Source of the DNA: Thioalkalivibrio sp. ALJ24
GTDB taxonomy: Bacteria; Pseudomonadota; Gammaproteobacteria; Ectothiorhodospirales; Ectothiorhodospiraceae
Reading direction: 5' to 3'
DNA: 64,000 nucleotides
NCBI RefSeq assembly: GCF_000377785.1
Contig: NZ_KB898727.1
Location: 1-64,000, forward strand
Below are positions 16,876 through 24,407 of the stretch, one piece after another (within the stretch, counting starts at the first letter, position 1; the number at the start of each line of letters is the position of its first letter). The position numbers were made by a program, and so were the translations under genes. The notes below the pieces were generated by a model. It searched no databases, had not been told where the DNA came from, and worked only from the letters and a program-made list of their open reading frames with translations.

Positions 16876-17902
16876 GCAGGTCTGCAACCGCGCGACCGCC
16901 GGCCGCCGCACCCTGGGCGATCGAGTCGTCGATCGTCTCGGGGCCGTAGGCCGCGCCACAGGCATAGATGCCCTTGCGCGTGGTGCCGCAGGTGTTGGTG
17001 TACTGTTCCGCCCGCTCGAGGAAGCCGTGCTTCTCGAGACCCACGCCGAACACCTGGGAGATTTCCGGGTTGTCGGCGTTGGGGTCCATACCAATCGCAT
17101 GCACGACCATGTCGAACGGGATGACGATCGGACGCTTGACCAGGGTGTCCTCACCCTTCACCAGGAGACGGCCGTCACCGGAAGACGTCACTTCCGCGAT
17201 ACGCGCCTTGACGAACTTGGTTTTGAACTCTTCCTGGGACTTCCAGTAGAACTTGTCCTCGTACAGACCAAAGGTACGGATGTCCATGTAGTAGATGAAC
17301 ACGTCCGTCTCCGGGGACAGTTCCTTGATCTCCATGGCCATGTTGGCGGAGACGGTGCAGCAGATCTTGGAACACCACTCGCGCCCGATCTGACGGTCAC
17401 GTGAACCCACGCACAGCAGGATGCAGACCCGTTCCGGCACGCGGCCGTCGGAGGGGCAGGCGATCTTGCCGGAGGCCACCATCTGTTCCACCTGGGTGGT
17501 GGTCAGCACGTCCTCATAGGTACCAAAGCCCCACTCCGGCTTGTTGATCGAGTCGAAGTGGGTGAAGCCGGTCGCCAGCACGACGGAGCCGGCCTGAACG
17601 GTCTCGCCGTTGGTCAGCGTGGCGGTGAAGTTCCCCGCCTCGCCATCCAGCTTCTCGACCTTGGCGCCCTTGTGGACGGTGGCGCTGGAGTCATCCTCGA
17701 CGCGCTTGACCATGCGGCCAATCGCCTCGGAAGCCCACTCGCCGGAGGGGACCAGCTTGGCATAGCCCGACAGGATCGGGGCGCCGCCCAGGACGTCTTC
17801 CTTTTCGACCATCACGGCCTTGTAGCCGGCCGAGGTCACATTCGCGGCGGCGGACAGGCCCGCCGGACCTCCGCCAACAACCAGTACAGTATCTTGCATC
17901 AC
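16850..17902 (-). CDS. shdrA: sHdr subunit A, FAD and [4Fe-4S] electron-bifurcation-type subunit
   Basis: The 350-aa protein is a shortened HdrA: the FAD Rossmann motif VVGGGPAGLSAA is at residues 8-19, and the inserted [4Fe-4S] ligands are Cys164, Cys177, Cys181 and Cys182 (LCVGSRD, WCSKICC). The C-terminal FAD region reads IYACGAAYGPETIDDSI. It lacks the N-terminal and C-terminal ferredoxin parts of methanogen HdrA, as is usual in sulfur oxidizers, so classical flavin-based bifurcation is doubtful. It overlaps shdrB1 by 4 bases and the unknown gene by 26, so it is tightly coupled. Confidence 0.92.
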   Translation of the reverse strand: MMQDTVLVVGGGPAGLSAAANVTSAGYKAVMVEKEDVLGGAPILSGYAKLVPSGEWASEAIGRMVKRVEDDSSATVHKGAKVEKLDGEAGNFTATLTNGETVQAGSVVLATGFTHFDSINKPEWGFGTYEDVLTTTQVEQMVASGKIACPSDGRVPERVCILLCVGSRDRQIGREWCSKICCTVSANMAMEIKELSPETDVFIYYMDIRTFGLYEDKFYWKSQEEFKTKFVKARIAEVTSSGDGRLLVKGEDTLVKRPIVIPFDMVVHAIGMDPNADNPEISQVFGVGLEKHGFLERAEQYTNTCGTTRKGIYACGAAYGPETIDDSIAQGAAAGGRAVADLHALVQKAG

Positions 17903-19305
17903 ACCTTGCCCCCGTATGCGAGTTCAGGATTGTAGAGGTATTCGATGTTCCCGGCCTCGACCTCCTTCAGGTACTCCTGGAAGGTCTTCTTGGCTTCGGA
18001 CCAGGACATGCCCATCTTCTCGACCAGATCTTCGCAGGGCGATGCGTGCCACTGCAGTTGAACGATCTTGAACGGATCCGCACCGCAGGCGAGAGCGGCG
18101 AACTGGACTTCCGCCATGATCGGGATCTGGAAGTTCTGGTTATGCGCCTTGCCGATCCACTGGTTCTTGTCCATGGTCGTGACGCAGCCGGTGTCGTTGG
18201 CCAGCATCACGTCGGCATTGGCCTCTTCGCGAGCGACGCGGATCTTGCGATCCATCGTGAACGAGCGGGTGAACTCGCGCTCGGAGATGATGTGACGGAA
18301 ACCGAAGCCGCAGCAGTCATACCAGGTGGAGTAATCGATCACCTGGGCACCCAGCGCCTGGGCGGTGGAGGTGATGATGGCGGTACGGTTGCCGCCCAGT
18401 ACCGACTGGTCGTAGATCGCGTCCTCGTGGACCATCTTGTAGTAATGGCAGGCCACGTGGGCGGTCGTCCGGATGTTGGAAACGTCGATGGTCTGCAGCT
18501 CCGAGGCGATCCGGTTGCGCATCACGTGGACCCACTCGGAGTAGTGGATGATCTCTTCCGGGATCACCAGCTTGCCATCAACCAGACGGCCCAGCTTGCC
18601 GAGGATCTTGGTGACCTTCTCGCGCAGCTCCGCGGACTCGACCAGGAACTTGCGGATCTCCTTGTAGTTACCAAAGGAGGTGCCGCAGTGAACCAGCGGA
18701 TAGAAGTGACCCAGGTCGTGGCCGTGCTGCTTGCCGGAGACGTAGGCCTGATGGAAGTTACGCAGGAACACCGCGGCCAGTGATTCGACGTTTCCGATAC
18801 CGGAACCGTGGTAGTTCCACGCGGTGCAGGAGGTCTGGTCGGTCTCGTCGAGGTAGTCCTTGCCCGGTTCGAAACCGAACTTGTTCATGAACCACAGCAG
18901 CGAGGTCGGATAGCCGGGAATGTTCCCGCACTGCCCGCAGGACTTGTGGTGCCACAGCTGCTTGGTCGGGACCTGCTTGTCCCAGCCGAACAGGGTCTGC
19001 ACGGTCGCCGGCTCGTGCTGATCCGTGATCCGGTGGATGATGATCTGACCGTCCTTCTCGAGCTCGTACATGTGCTCGCGGACGTCGTCCATGCGATCGC
19101 CGAGATCGATGGTGCGGCGGTCGACGTGCTTGCGCACCCAGTCGGTCGCCTTGACGGCCTCTTCCTGCGACAGATCGGTCGCCTGGAAGAAGGATCCGTG
19201 GCCGGCAATACCCTGGCCGTCGGTGTTGTGATAGCCGGGCTTCATGGTGCCGGCGCCGGCACCTTCACCGTTCTGGTTGTGATTGCCTGGAGTCTGTTCA
19301 CTCAT
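17899..19305 (-). CDS. shdrB1: sHdr subunit B1, long form with one canonical CCG domain
   Basis: The 468-aa protein is much longer than B2 (303 aa). The C-terminal CCG set is complete in outline: Cys286 (ACHYYK), Cys331-332 (DCCGFG) and Cys374 (DTGC). The N-terminal half has scattered cysteines (Cys123, 126, 160, 207) that do not form a standard CCG set. The first 60 residues are Gly/Asn-rich and probably disordered. B1 subunits are thought to be structural or electron-relay partners of C1. The gene follows shdrC1 by 41 bases and overlaps shdrA by 4. Confidence 0.9.
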   Translation of the reverse strand: MSEQTPGNHNQNGEGAGAGTMKPGYHNTDGQGIAGHGSFFQATDLSQEEAVKATDWVRKHVDRRTIDLGDRMDDVREHMYELEKDGQIIIHRITDQHEPATVQTLFGWDKQVPTKQLWHHKSCGQCGNIPGYPTSLLWFMNKFGFEPGKDYLDETDQTSCTAWNYHGSGIGNVESLAAVFLRNFHQAYVSGKQHGHDLGHFYPLVHCGTSFGNYKEIRKFLVESAELREKVTKILGKLGRLVDGKLVIPEEIIHYSEWVHVMRNRIASELQTIDVSNIRTTAHVACHYYKMVHEDAIYDQSVLGGNRTAIITSTAQALGAQVIDYSTWYDCCGFGFRHIISEREFTRSFTMDRKIRVAREEANADVMLANDTGCVTTMDKNQWIGKAHNQNFQIPIMAEVQFAALACGADPFKIVQLQWHASPCEDLVEKMGMSWSEAKKTFQEYLKEVEAGNIEYLYNPELAYGGKV

Positions 19306-19346
19306 AACGCTTCTCCTGATGTCGCGGAACCGAAAGGCGGGGACGA

Positions 19347-20039
19347 TTACTCGTCGTCTTCCTCTTCCTGTTCCTCGAGCCAGTCTTCGTAATCCTCGCG
19401 CTTCTCGTCGATGAAGTCCTCGATCACGTCGAAGAGGTTTTCATCCATCAGCTCGAGGGACTTCAGCACGCCGGTCATTTCCCAGATGGTGTACATCTCG
19501 ACCGAGGTCTTGAGCGAGACCTCCCAGGCGGTTTCCACGGTCTGCAGGGTCTTCACCGGGATGGCCTTGCGCAGCACCTGGAGATCACCTTCCACCTTCT
19601 GGATGTTCGGACCCCAGTCGGGGAAGTGATCGGGCTGGATCATGTCGGGCGAGAGCTGGTTACCCGTGGTGATCAGCTTGAGCATTACGCGACCGAACGG
19701 CCGCAGCACGTCCTTGGCCGACTGCATCTCGTGCTTGATGGCCACCTCGCGCATGATCGCAACGAGACCGCCGGGCGAGTTCTTGAACGGGCAGCGGGCG
19801 GCGCAGGTCATGCACTGGGCGCAGGCCCAGATCTTTTCCTGCATCGCGTCGTAGATCTGCTCGACGTTCTCGGTCCAGAGCAGCTGGACGATCTCGCGCG
19901 GGGAATAGTCATAGAACTGGGCGGAGGGGCACGTCGCCGTGCAGATCCCGCAGTTCAGGCAGCCATTGAGATCATGGTCGTAGCGAAAATCTCCGCGGAT
20001 GTCGTCGAAGATTTGCTGCATCTCAGCATATGTCGCCAT
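19347..20039 (-). CDS. shdrC1: sHdr subunit C1, di-[4Fe-4S] ferredoxin-like
   Basis: The 230-aa protein has two cluster motifs: Cys27/30/33/37 (CLNCGICTATC) and Cys73/76/79/83 (CAQCMTCAARC). The C-terminus is a long acidic helix with an uninterrupted Glu/Asp ending. It is the first gene of the shdrC1-B1-A-hyp-C2-B2 operon, the cytoplasmic complex that oxidizes protein-bound sulfane sulfur, probably to sulfite, passing electrons to an acceptor that is not known with certainty. A promoter-like sequence with an adjoining palindrome lies 55-100 bases upstream. Confidence 0.92.
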   Translation of the reverse strand: MATYAEMQQIFDDIRGDFRYDHDLNGCLNCGICTATCPSAQFYDYSPREIVQLLWTENVEQIYDAMQEKIWACAQCMTCAARCPFKNSPGGLVAIMREVAIKHEMQSAKDVLRPFGRVMLKLITTGNQLSPDMIQPDHFPDWGPNIQKVEGDLQVLRKAIPVKTLQTVETAWEVSLKTSVEMYTIWEMTGVLKSLELMDENLFDVIEDFIDEKREDYEDWLEEQEEEDDE

Positions 20040-20093
20040 ATGTCACCTCTTCGCTGTGGGCGAGCAGGCCTCTTTTTCATGGACCTTGCAGCC

Positions 20094-20138
20094 AGCCTAG
20101 AACGGGTCCAGGCGTCGTTCCAGTTACCTCACGGTAAC
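20094..20138 (-). promoter_or_regulatory. Putative sHdr operon promoter with palindromic operator
   Basis: On the minus strand TGGAAC (20122-20117), a 17-base spacer and TAGGCT (20099-20094) could form a promoter for shdrC1. Abutting its -35 box is a perfect interrupted palindrome, GTTACC-N4-GGTAAC (20123-20138). Such a site is typical of a dimeric regulator; sHdr operons elsewhere are controlled by ArsR-type sulfur-sensing repressors. The link here is inference. Confidence 0.4.
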
Positions 20139-20154
20139 CACGTCTACCGGCAAA

Positions 20155-20184
20155 CCGGGGCTCGAAAACAGGGCCGAGCCCCGG
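20155..20184 (-). terminator. Hairpin after tusA
   Basis: A 10-bp GC stem (20155-20164 with 20175-20184) has a 10-base loop and lies 21 bases past the tusA stop. The T-tract is poor (TTTG), so this is a weak terminator or attenuator between tusA and the sHdr operon. Confidence 0.5.
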
Positions 20185-20205
20185 CGGGCGATGGATCAGA
20201 CGGCC

Positions 20206-20436
20206 TCAGGCCTTCTTGACCAGGAAGTAGAACTTGCCGCCCTCTTCCTTGTGCTCCATCAGCTCGTTGCCGGTCTGCTTGGAGAACGCCTGGAAGTCCT
20301 TCACCGCGCCCGGATCGGTGGCGATGATGTGCAGGACCTGGCCGGCATCCATGGAGGCCAGCGCCTTTTTGGCGCGCAGGATGGGCAGCGGGCAGTTCAG
20401 GCCGGAGGCGTCGAGCTCTTGATCGAAGTTGGCCAT
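20206..20436 (-). CDS. tusA: Sulfur carrier protein TusA
   Basis: The 76-aa protein has the TusA/SirA signature GLNCPLPIL near residues 12-20; this single cysteine carries sulfane sulfur as a persulfide. TusA receives sulfur from rhodanese and hands it to DsrE or to the sHdr complex. It follows the rhodanese gene by 128 bases on the same strand and precedes the sHdr operon. This rhd-tusA pair is standard in sulfur oxidizers. Confidence 0.95.
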   Translation of the reverse strand: MANFDQELDASGLNCPLPILRAKKALASMDAGQVLHIIATDPGAVKDFQAFSKQTGNELMEHKEEGGKFYFLVKKA

Positions 20437-20564
20437 GGCTATCTCTCCTTTGTGAGTCTTTTGGTCTTGAGTGACCGGTAGCGGTTCGCACGGCGAAACG
20501 AAACGGTCGTTGATCCGCCGAACTCCCCCTTATAGGGGAAACGGAATCGGAATACAACCAGATG

Positions 20565-20894
20565 CTAATCCGGGGTGACAATCGGGCGGCCGGACTGCGC
20601 CCAGCCCATGATGCCGCCTCGCAGGTTGTACACCGCCTCCACGCCCTGCTGGGTCATGAAGGCGCAGGCCTGCGCGGAACGTGCCCCGCTCTGGCAGTAG
20701 AACACTACGGGGACATCCCCGCCGGTGAATTCGTCCTTGCGCGGCGGAACGGCCGCCAGCGGCACCGTCTCGGCGCCGGGAATGATGCCCCGACCCGTTT
20801 CGCCTGGCTGGCGCACATCGATCAAGCGGAACGACCGGCCTTCGGCGCGCCATTGCTCCAGTTCATCCGGGGTGATCTCCGAGAATCCGTACAC
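20565..20894 (-). CDS. Single-domain rhodanese sulfurtransferase
   Basis: The 109-aa protein starts at GTG 20894, placed 6 bases after GGAG; a longer frame upstream has non-coding character. The active-site loop is YCQSGARS with the catalytic Cys, preceded by the LIDVRQPGE motif and followed by LRGGIMGW. It transfers sulfane sulfur from thiosulfate, polysulfide or low-molecular persulfides to TusA. It is the first gene of the minus-strand sulfur locus and faces a divergent small gene at 21131. Confidence 0.88.
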   Translation of the reverse strand: MYGFSEITPDELEQWRAEGRSFRLIDVRQPGETGRGIIPGAETVPLAAVPPRKDEFTGGDVPVVFYCQSGARSAQACAFMTQQGVEAVYNLRGGIMGWAQSGRPIVTPD

Positions 20895-20979
20895 GATCAG
20901 CTCCAGTTTCCGGTTCGCGCCCGGGCACCATCGCGCCGGGCGACCCTGCGACCCGTTGCCACGGTCAGGGTGGCCGCGG

Positions 20980-21007
20980 AGCATATCGAAACGGTGTACA
21001 AATGCAA
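20980..21007 (-). promoter_or_regulatory. Candidate promoter for rhodanese-tusA
   Basis: On the minus strand TTGCAT (21007-21002), 16 bases and TATGCT (20985-20980) lie 85 bases before the rhodanese GTG. This is a moderate match by eye with no supporting data; the rest of the intergenic region 20895-21130 holds no gene I can support. Confidence 0.35.
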
Positions 21008-21130
21008 ATGGCGCGATGCCCGGCGCCACAACTCGCACGGGACTGCCTCGGCGGGGAACCGGGATCGATACGCGACGGTCAATCGTGATATGGTCACGCC
21101 CGCCCAAACAATCCTGCGGAGGGTTTTCCG

Positions 21131-21442
21131 GTGGAAAAGAGTGATTTCCAGGTAGACGGCCACTACGCCGTGACGATGAAGGACGAGCAGGGCAAGCTGC
21201 GCCCGGCCAACATCTACGTCCATCGCATGGAGGACGATCACATGATCGTTCGCTACACCTCAGGTGGCGACGTCGGCCTTCTGTTCAAGCTCAAGTACGA
21301 CGACGTGGTGAAGATTGTACGCACCCACAAGGTTCTGGACCGCAAGAAGTTCATGGTCCCGGATTCCGTGCTGGATCCGAAACTGTGGAAGGATCGCGAC
21401 AGCATGCGGGCCTACTCCTCGGCACCCGGCCTGGGCAAGTAA
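21131..21442 (+). CDS. Small protein of unknown function (103 aa)
   Basis: The start is GTG 21131, 8 bases after GGAGG. The protein is charged and mostly beta/alpha (HYAVTMKDEQGKLRPANIYV), with a YTSGGDVGLLFKLKYDDVVKI stretch (given in part); there is no signal peptide, membrane helix or cysteine. It is divergent from the rhodanese-tusA genes and 49 bases before bepA, so it may share a transcript with the latter. I do not recognise a family. The good ribosome site and biased codon use support it as real. Confidence 0.7.
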   Translation: MEKSDFQVDGHYAVTMKDEQGKLRPANIYVHRMEDDHMIVRYTSGGDVGLLFKLKYDDVVKIVRTHKVLDRKKFMVPDSVLDPKLWKDRDSMRAYSSAPGLGK

Positions 21443-21491
21443 CGCACCGGCAGTATGCTGCGGGGGCCGGCATCCGCCCGGCCCCCGATTC

Positions 21492-22916
21492 ATGCACAAG
21501 TCTCTCGCGGCCTTCCTGATTCCCCTGCTGCTGGTCCTGTTCCTGGCACCGGCGGGCAGTGCTGCGGACAGCTCTCTCCCGCGCCTCGGCGAGGCCTCCG
21601 GCGGGGTCCTGACCCCCGCAGAGGAGAGCGAGCTTGGCCGGTCCCTGCTACGCGAGGTCCGGCGATCGCTGCCGATCGTTGACGACCCCGAGATCCGCTT
21701 CTACCTCGAATCGCTCGGCCAGCAGCTGGCTACCCACAGCGACGGCGAGGACATCACCTTCCATTTCATCCCGGTGGACGACCGCCAGGTCAACGCCTTC
21801 GCGATGCCCGGCGGCATCATCGGCGTGCATTCGGGCCTGATGCTGGAGACCCGCGACGAGGCGGAGCTCGCCGCGGTCATGGCACACGAGATCGCGCATG
21901 TCACCCAGCGCCACCTCGCGCGCATGTTCGCGCGCGGGCGCGAGGTCAATTTCCGCACCGGACTGGCGATCCTCGCCGGGGTCCTGGCCGCGGGGATCGA
22001 TCCGCAGCTGGGACAGGCGGTCATCACAGGCGGCGTCGCCGGCGGCATTCAGTCGCAGATCAACTTTACCCGCACCCACGAGGCCGAGGCCGATCGCGTG
22101 GGCATGCGCATCCTGGCAGCCAGCGACTTCGACCCGAACGCGATGGCGGACTTCTTCGAACGCATGCAGGAGCTGTCGCGCGGCGCCGGCGATGCGGTGC
22201 CGGAGTACCTGCGCACGCACCCGGTCACCCTCGACCGCATCACCGATGCGCGCAACCGCGCACGGGACACGTCCGGGGGCGTTCGCCAGCAGGGCCCGGA
22301 ATTCGCGTGGATGCAGGCGCGCACCCGCGCCCTCGCCGACCCCCGCCGGGCGCTGGATCAGGTTACCGAACATGCCTCCGCCGCGCTGCTTTACGGGGGT
22401 GCTGTCGCTCAGCTGGAACGCGGCAACCCGGACCATGCGCGCGGGCTTCTGGAACGCATCGACGCCGCCGAGGCGCCCGCCCTGACCCTGGAACTCGCGT
22501 GGGCTGCGGTGGAGCGCGAGGAAGACGACCACGAAGCCGCCCTCGCCCGGCTGGAAGAGCTGGACGCCGTGTACCCCCGCCATCCGGTGGTGCGCGAACG
22601 CATGGCTCGGGTCCAGCGCGACCTCGGGAACCATGATCGGGCCCTGCGGATCACCTCGCGCATGATCCGCGAAAGCGAAACCCCGGAACCCTCGCTGCTG
22701 CGCCTGCAGGCCGACATCGCCAGCGATGCGGGCCGCGAGGCCCTGCGCCACGAGGCCATGGCGGAGTACTTCTTCCATCGCGGCCAGTACGAGGAGGCGG
22801 TGCGCCAGTTCGACGTGGCGCTGGACGCGGGAGACGCCAGCGAACGCGATCGCCAGCGCATCGAGGACAAGCGAGAAACCACGAGCGAGACCGCGCGCGA
22901 AGCCCGCGACCGGTGA
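21492..22916 (+). CDS. bepA: Periplasmic M48 metalloprotease with TPR domain, BepA-like
   Basis: The 474-aa protein has a signal peptide (residues 1 to about 24, ending APAGSAA), then an M48 peptidase domain with HEIAH at 132-136 and a third zinc ligand in the EAEAD segment. A helical TPR-type C-terminal half starts near residue 290. BepA acts with the BAM complex to aid or degrade stalled outer-membrane proteins such as LptD. The frame is open further upstream but the ATG at 21492 fits the signal peptide. The tail is very Arg/Glu-rich. Confidence 0.85.
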   Translation: MHKSLAAFLIPLLLVLFLAPAGSAADSSLPRLGEASGGVLTPAEESELGRSLLREVRRSLPIVDDPEIRFYLESLGQQLATHSDGEDITFHFIPVDDRQVNAFAMPGGIIGVHSGLMLETRDEAELAAVMAHEIAHVTQRHLARMFARGREVNFRTGLAILAGVLAAGIDPQLGQAVITGGVAGGIQSQINFTRTHEAEADRVGMRILAASDFDPNAMADFFERMQELSRGAGDAVPEYLRTHPVTLDRITDARNRARDTSGGVRQQGPEFAWMQARTRALADPRRALDQVTEHASAALLYGGAVAQLERGNPDHARGLLERIDAAEAPALTLELAWAAVEREEDDHEAALARLEELDAVYPRHPVVRERMARVQRDLGNHDRALRITSRMIRESETPEPSLLRLQADIASDAGREALRHEAMAEYFFHRGQYEEAVRQFDVALDAGDASERDRQRIEDKRETTSETAREARDR

Positions 22917-22947
22917 GGAACCGGCGTGCAATAAAGAACGATAAGGA

Positions 22948-23023
22948 TGGTGGGCCGTGTAGGAATCGAACCTACAACCAATGGATTAAGAGTCCACTGC
23001 TCTACCAATTGAGCTAACGGCCC
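22948..23023 (-). tRNA. tRNA-Lys (anticodon CTT)
   Basis: Acceptor stem GGGCCGT/ACGGCCC, anticodon loop CTCTTAA (anticodon CTT), standard T loop TTCGATT, and the CCA end is encoded. It is the last gene of a Pro-Arg-His-Lys cluster transcribed on the minus strand. Confidence 0.95.
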
Positions 23024-23040
23024 CGCAAGACAGAGGGGGA

Positions 23041-23117
23041 TGGGGTGACCGATGGGACTCGAACCCACGACAACCGGAGTCACAATCCGGGACTCTACCA
23101 ACTGAGCTACGGTCACC
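23041..23117 (-). tRNA. tRNA-His (anticodon GTG)
   Basis: Anticodon loop TTGTGAC, extra G at position -1 paired with discriminator C73 as expected for tRNA-His, and an encoded CCA end. Part of the four-tRNA cluster. Confidence 0.95.
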
Positions 23118-23158
23118 ACCGTATTGTTCACTGCGTCGGACTCTGCCGGTCCGGGCTC

Positions 23159-23235
23159 TGGCGCGCCCGGCAGGACTCGAACCTGCAACCGTCGGCTTAG
23201 AAGGCCGATGCTCTATCCGGTTGAGCTACGAGCGC
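23159..23235 (-). tRNA. tRNA-Arg (anticodon TCT)
   Basis: Acceptor GCGCTCG pairs with CGGGCGC with G-U pairs; anticodon loop CTTCTAA gives TCT, reading AGA/AGG. CCA is encoded. Confidence 0.93.
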
Positions 23236-23281
23236 GTATACCGCCGGGCATCCGGGCCGGTACAGCCGGTTGCGGCCGCTA

Positions 23282-23358
23282 TGGTCGGGGTAGAGGGATT
23301 TGAACCCCCGACATCCTGCTCCCAAAGCAGGCGCGCTACCAGACTGCGCTATACCCCG
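23282..23358 (-). tRNA. tRNA-Pro (anticodon TGG)
   Basis: Acceptor CGGGGTA with its complement, anticodon stem CCTGC/GCAGG and loop TTTGGGA giving TGG; CCA encoded. It is first in the cluster. The order resembles the arg-his-leu-pro tRNA operon of enteric bacteria. Confidence 0.95.
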
Positions 23359-23518
23359 TCGAGCCGTTCCCGCAATGGGTCCTGCACAGCGAGTGCGAGA
23401 TCCTAGCGCCACGTGGCCCGCGGGTCAAGCCGCTCGGCATGGCCGGGCAGAGCGGCTTGAGCCCCCCGGGGCGCCATGGGATCATCCCGTTCAGCCCCCA
23501 CCAGCCGGACGAGACCGA

Positions 23519-24382
23519 ATGCCAGCCCAGATCATCGACGGACGCGCCATCGCGCAGACCCACCGCGCCCGCATCGCCACCGAGATCGAGTCCATGACCT
23601 CGCGCGATCTGCGTCCGCCGGGTCTCGCGGTGGTCCTGGTGGGGGCCGATCCGGCTTCGCAGGTCTACGTGCGCAACAAGCGCAAGGCGTGTGAACAGGT
23701 GGGCGTGGTCTCGCACTCCTACGACCTGCCGTCGGGCACGCCACAGACCGATCTGCTGGCGCTGATCGACCAGCTCAACGCCGACCGCACCATCGACGGG
23801 ATCCTGGTGCAGCTGCCGCTGCCGGAGCACATCGACCCGGAGACCATCATCGAGCGCATCTCCCCGGCCAAGGACGTGGACGGCTTCCACCCCTACAACG
23901 TCGGGCGGCTGGTGGCGCGCATCCCGCGCCTGCGTCCCTGCACGCCCTGGGGCGTCATCCAGCTGCTGCGGCATATCGAGGAGCCGTTCAAGGGGCGCAC
24001 CGCCTGCATCATCGGGGCCTCCAACATCGTCGGCCGACCGATGGCGCTGGAGCTCCTGCTGGCCGGCGCCACGCCGACGATCTGCCACCGCTTCACCCCC
24101 GATACCGCGGCCATCGCCCGCCAGTCCGACATCCTGGTGGCCGCGGCAGGCAGGCCCGGGCTGGTCAAGCCCGACTGGATCAAGCCGGGCGCCACGGTCA
24201 TCGACATCGGCATCAACCGGCGCGACGACGGCACCCTGTGCGGCGACGTGGAGTTCGACGGCGCGGCGGAAAAGGCGGACTGGATCACCCCGGTGCCCGG
24301 CGGCGTGGGCCCGATGACAGTCGCCATGCTGCTGGACAACACCCTGCGGGCGCGCGCGTTCGGCACCCACGAGGCGGCCTGA
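23519..24382 (+). CDS. folD: Bifunctional methylene-THF dehydrogenase/cyclohydrolase FolD
   Basis: The 287-aa protein interconverts 5,10-methylene-, methenyl- and 10-formyl-tetrahydrofolate. Signature motifs are [13 protein letters not shown] (containing the catalytic Lys), GILVQLPLP, the NADP-binding [11 protein letters not shown], and [11 protein letters not shown] near the C-terminus. The length is normal for the family. The ATG at 23519 is chosen because the frame upstream is non-coding. It is convergent with gltX. Confidence 0.95.
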   Translation: MPAQIIDGRAIAQTHRARIATEIESMTSRDLRPPGLAVVLVGADPASQVYVRNKRKACEQVGVVSHSYDLPSGTPQTDLLALIDQLNADRTIDGILVQLPLPEHIDPETIIERISPAKDVDGFHPYNVGRLVARIPRLRPCTPWGVIQLLRHIEEPFKGRTACIIGASNIVGRPMALELLLAGATPTICHRFTPDTAAIARQSDILVAAAGRPGLVKPDWIKPGATVIDIGINRRDDGTLCGDVEFDGAAEKADWITPVPGGVGPMTVAMLLDNTLRARAFGTHEAA

Positions 24383-24407
24383 ACGGCCACCCCGCCGACC
24401 CGGGGGA

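Noticed and set aside
21315-21491. N-terminal extension of the BepA-like protein over the preceding gene
   Set aside because: The ATG at 21492 starts a proper signal peptide; the extension overlaps another coding frame.
22948-23358. Regularly spaced short similar segments considered as a CRISPR array
   Set aside because: They fold as four different tRNAs with CCA ends.
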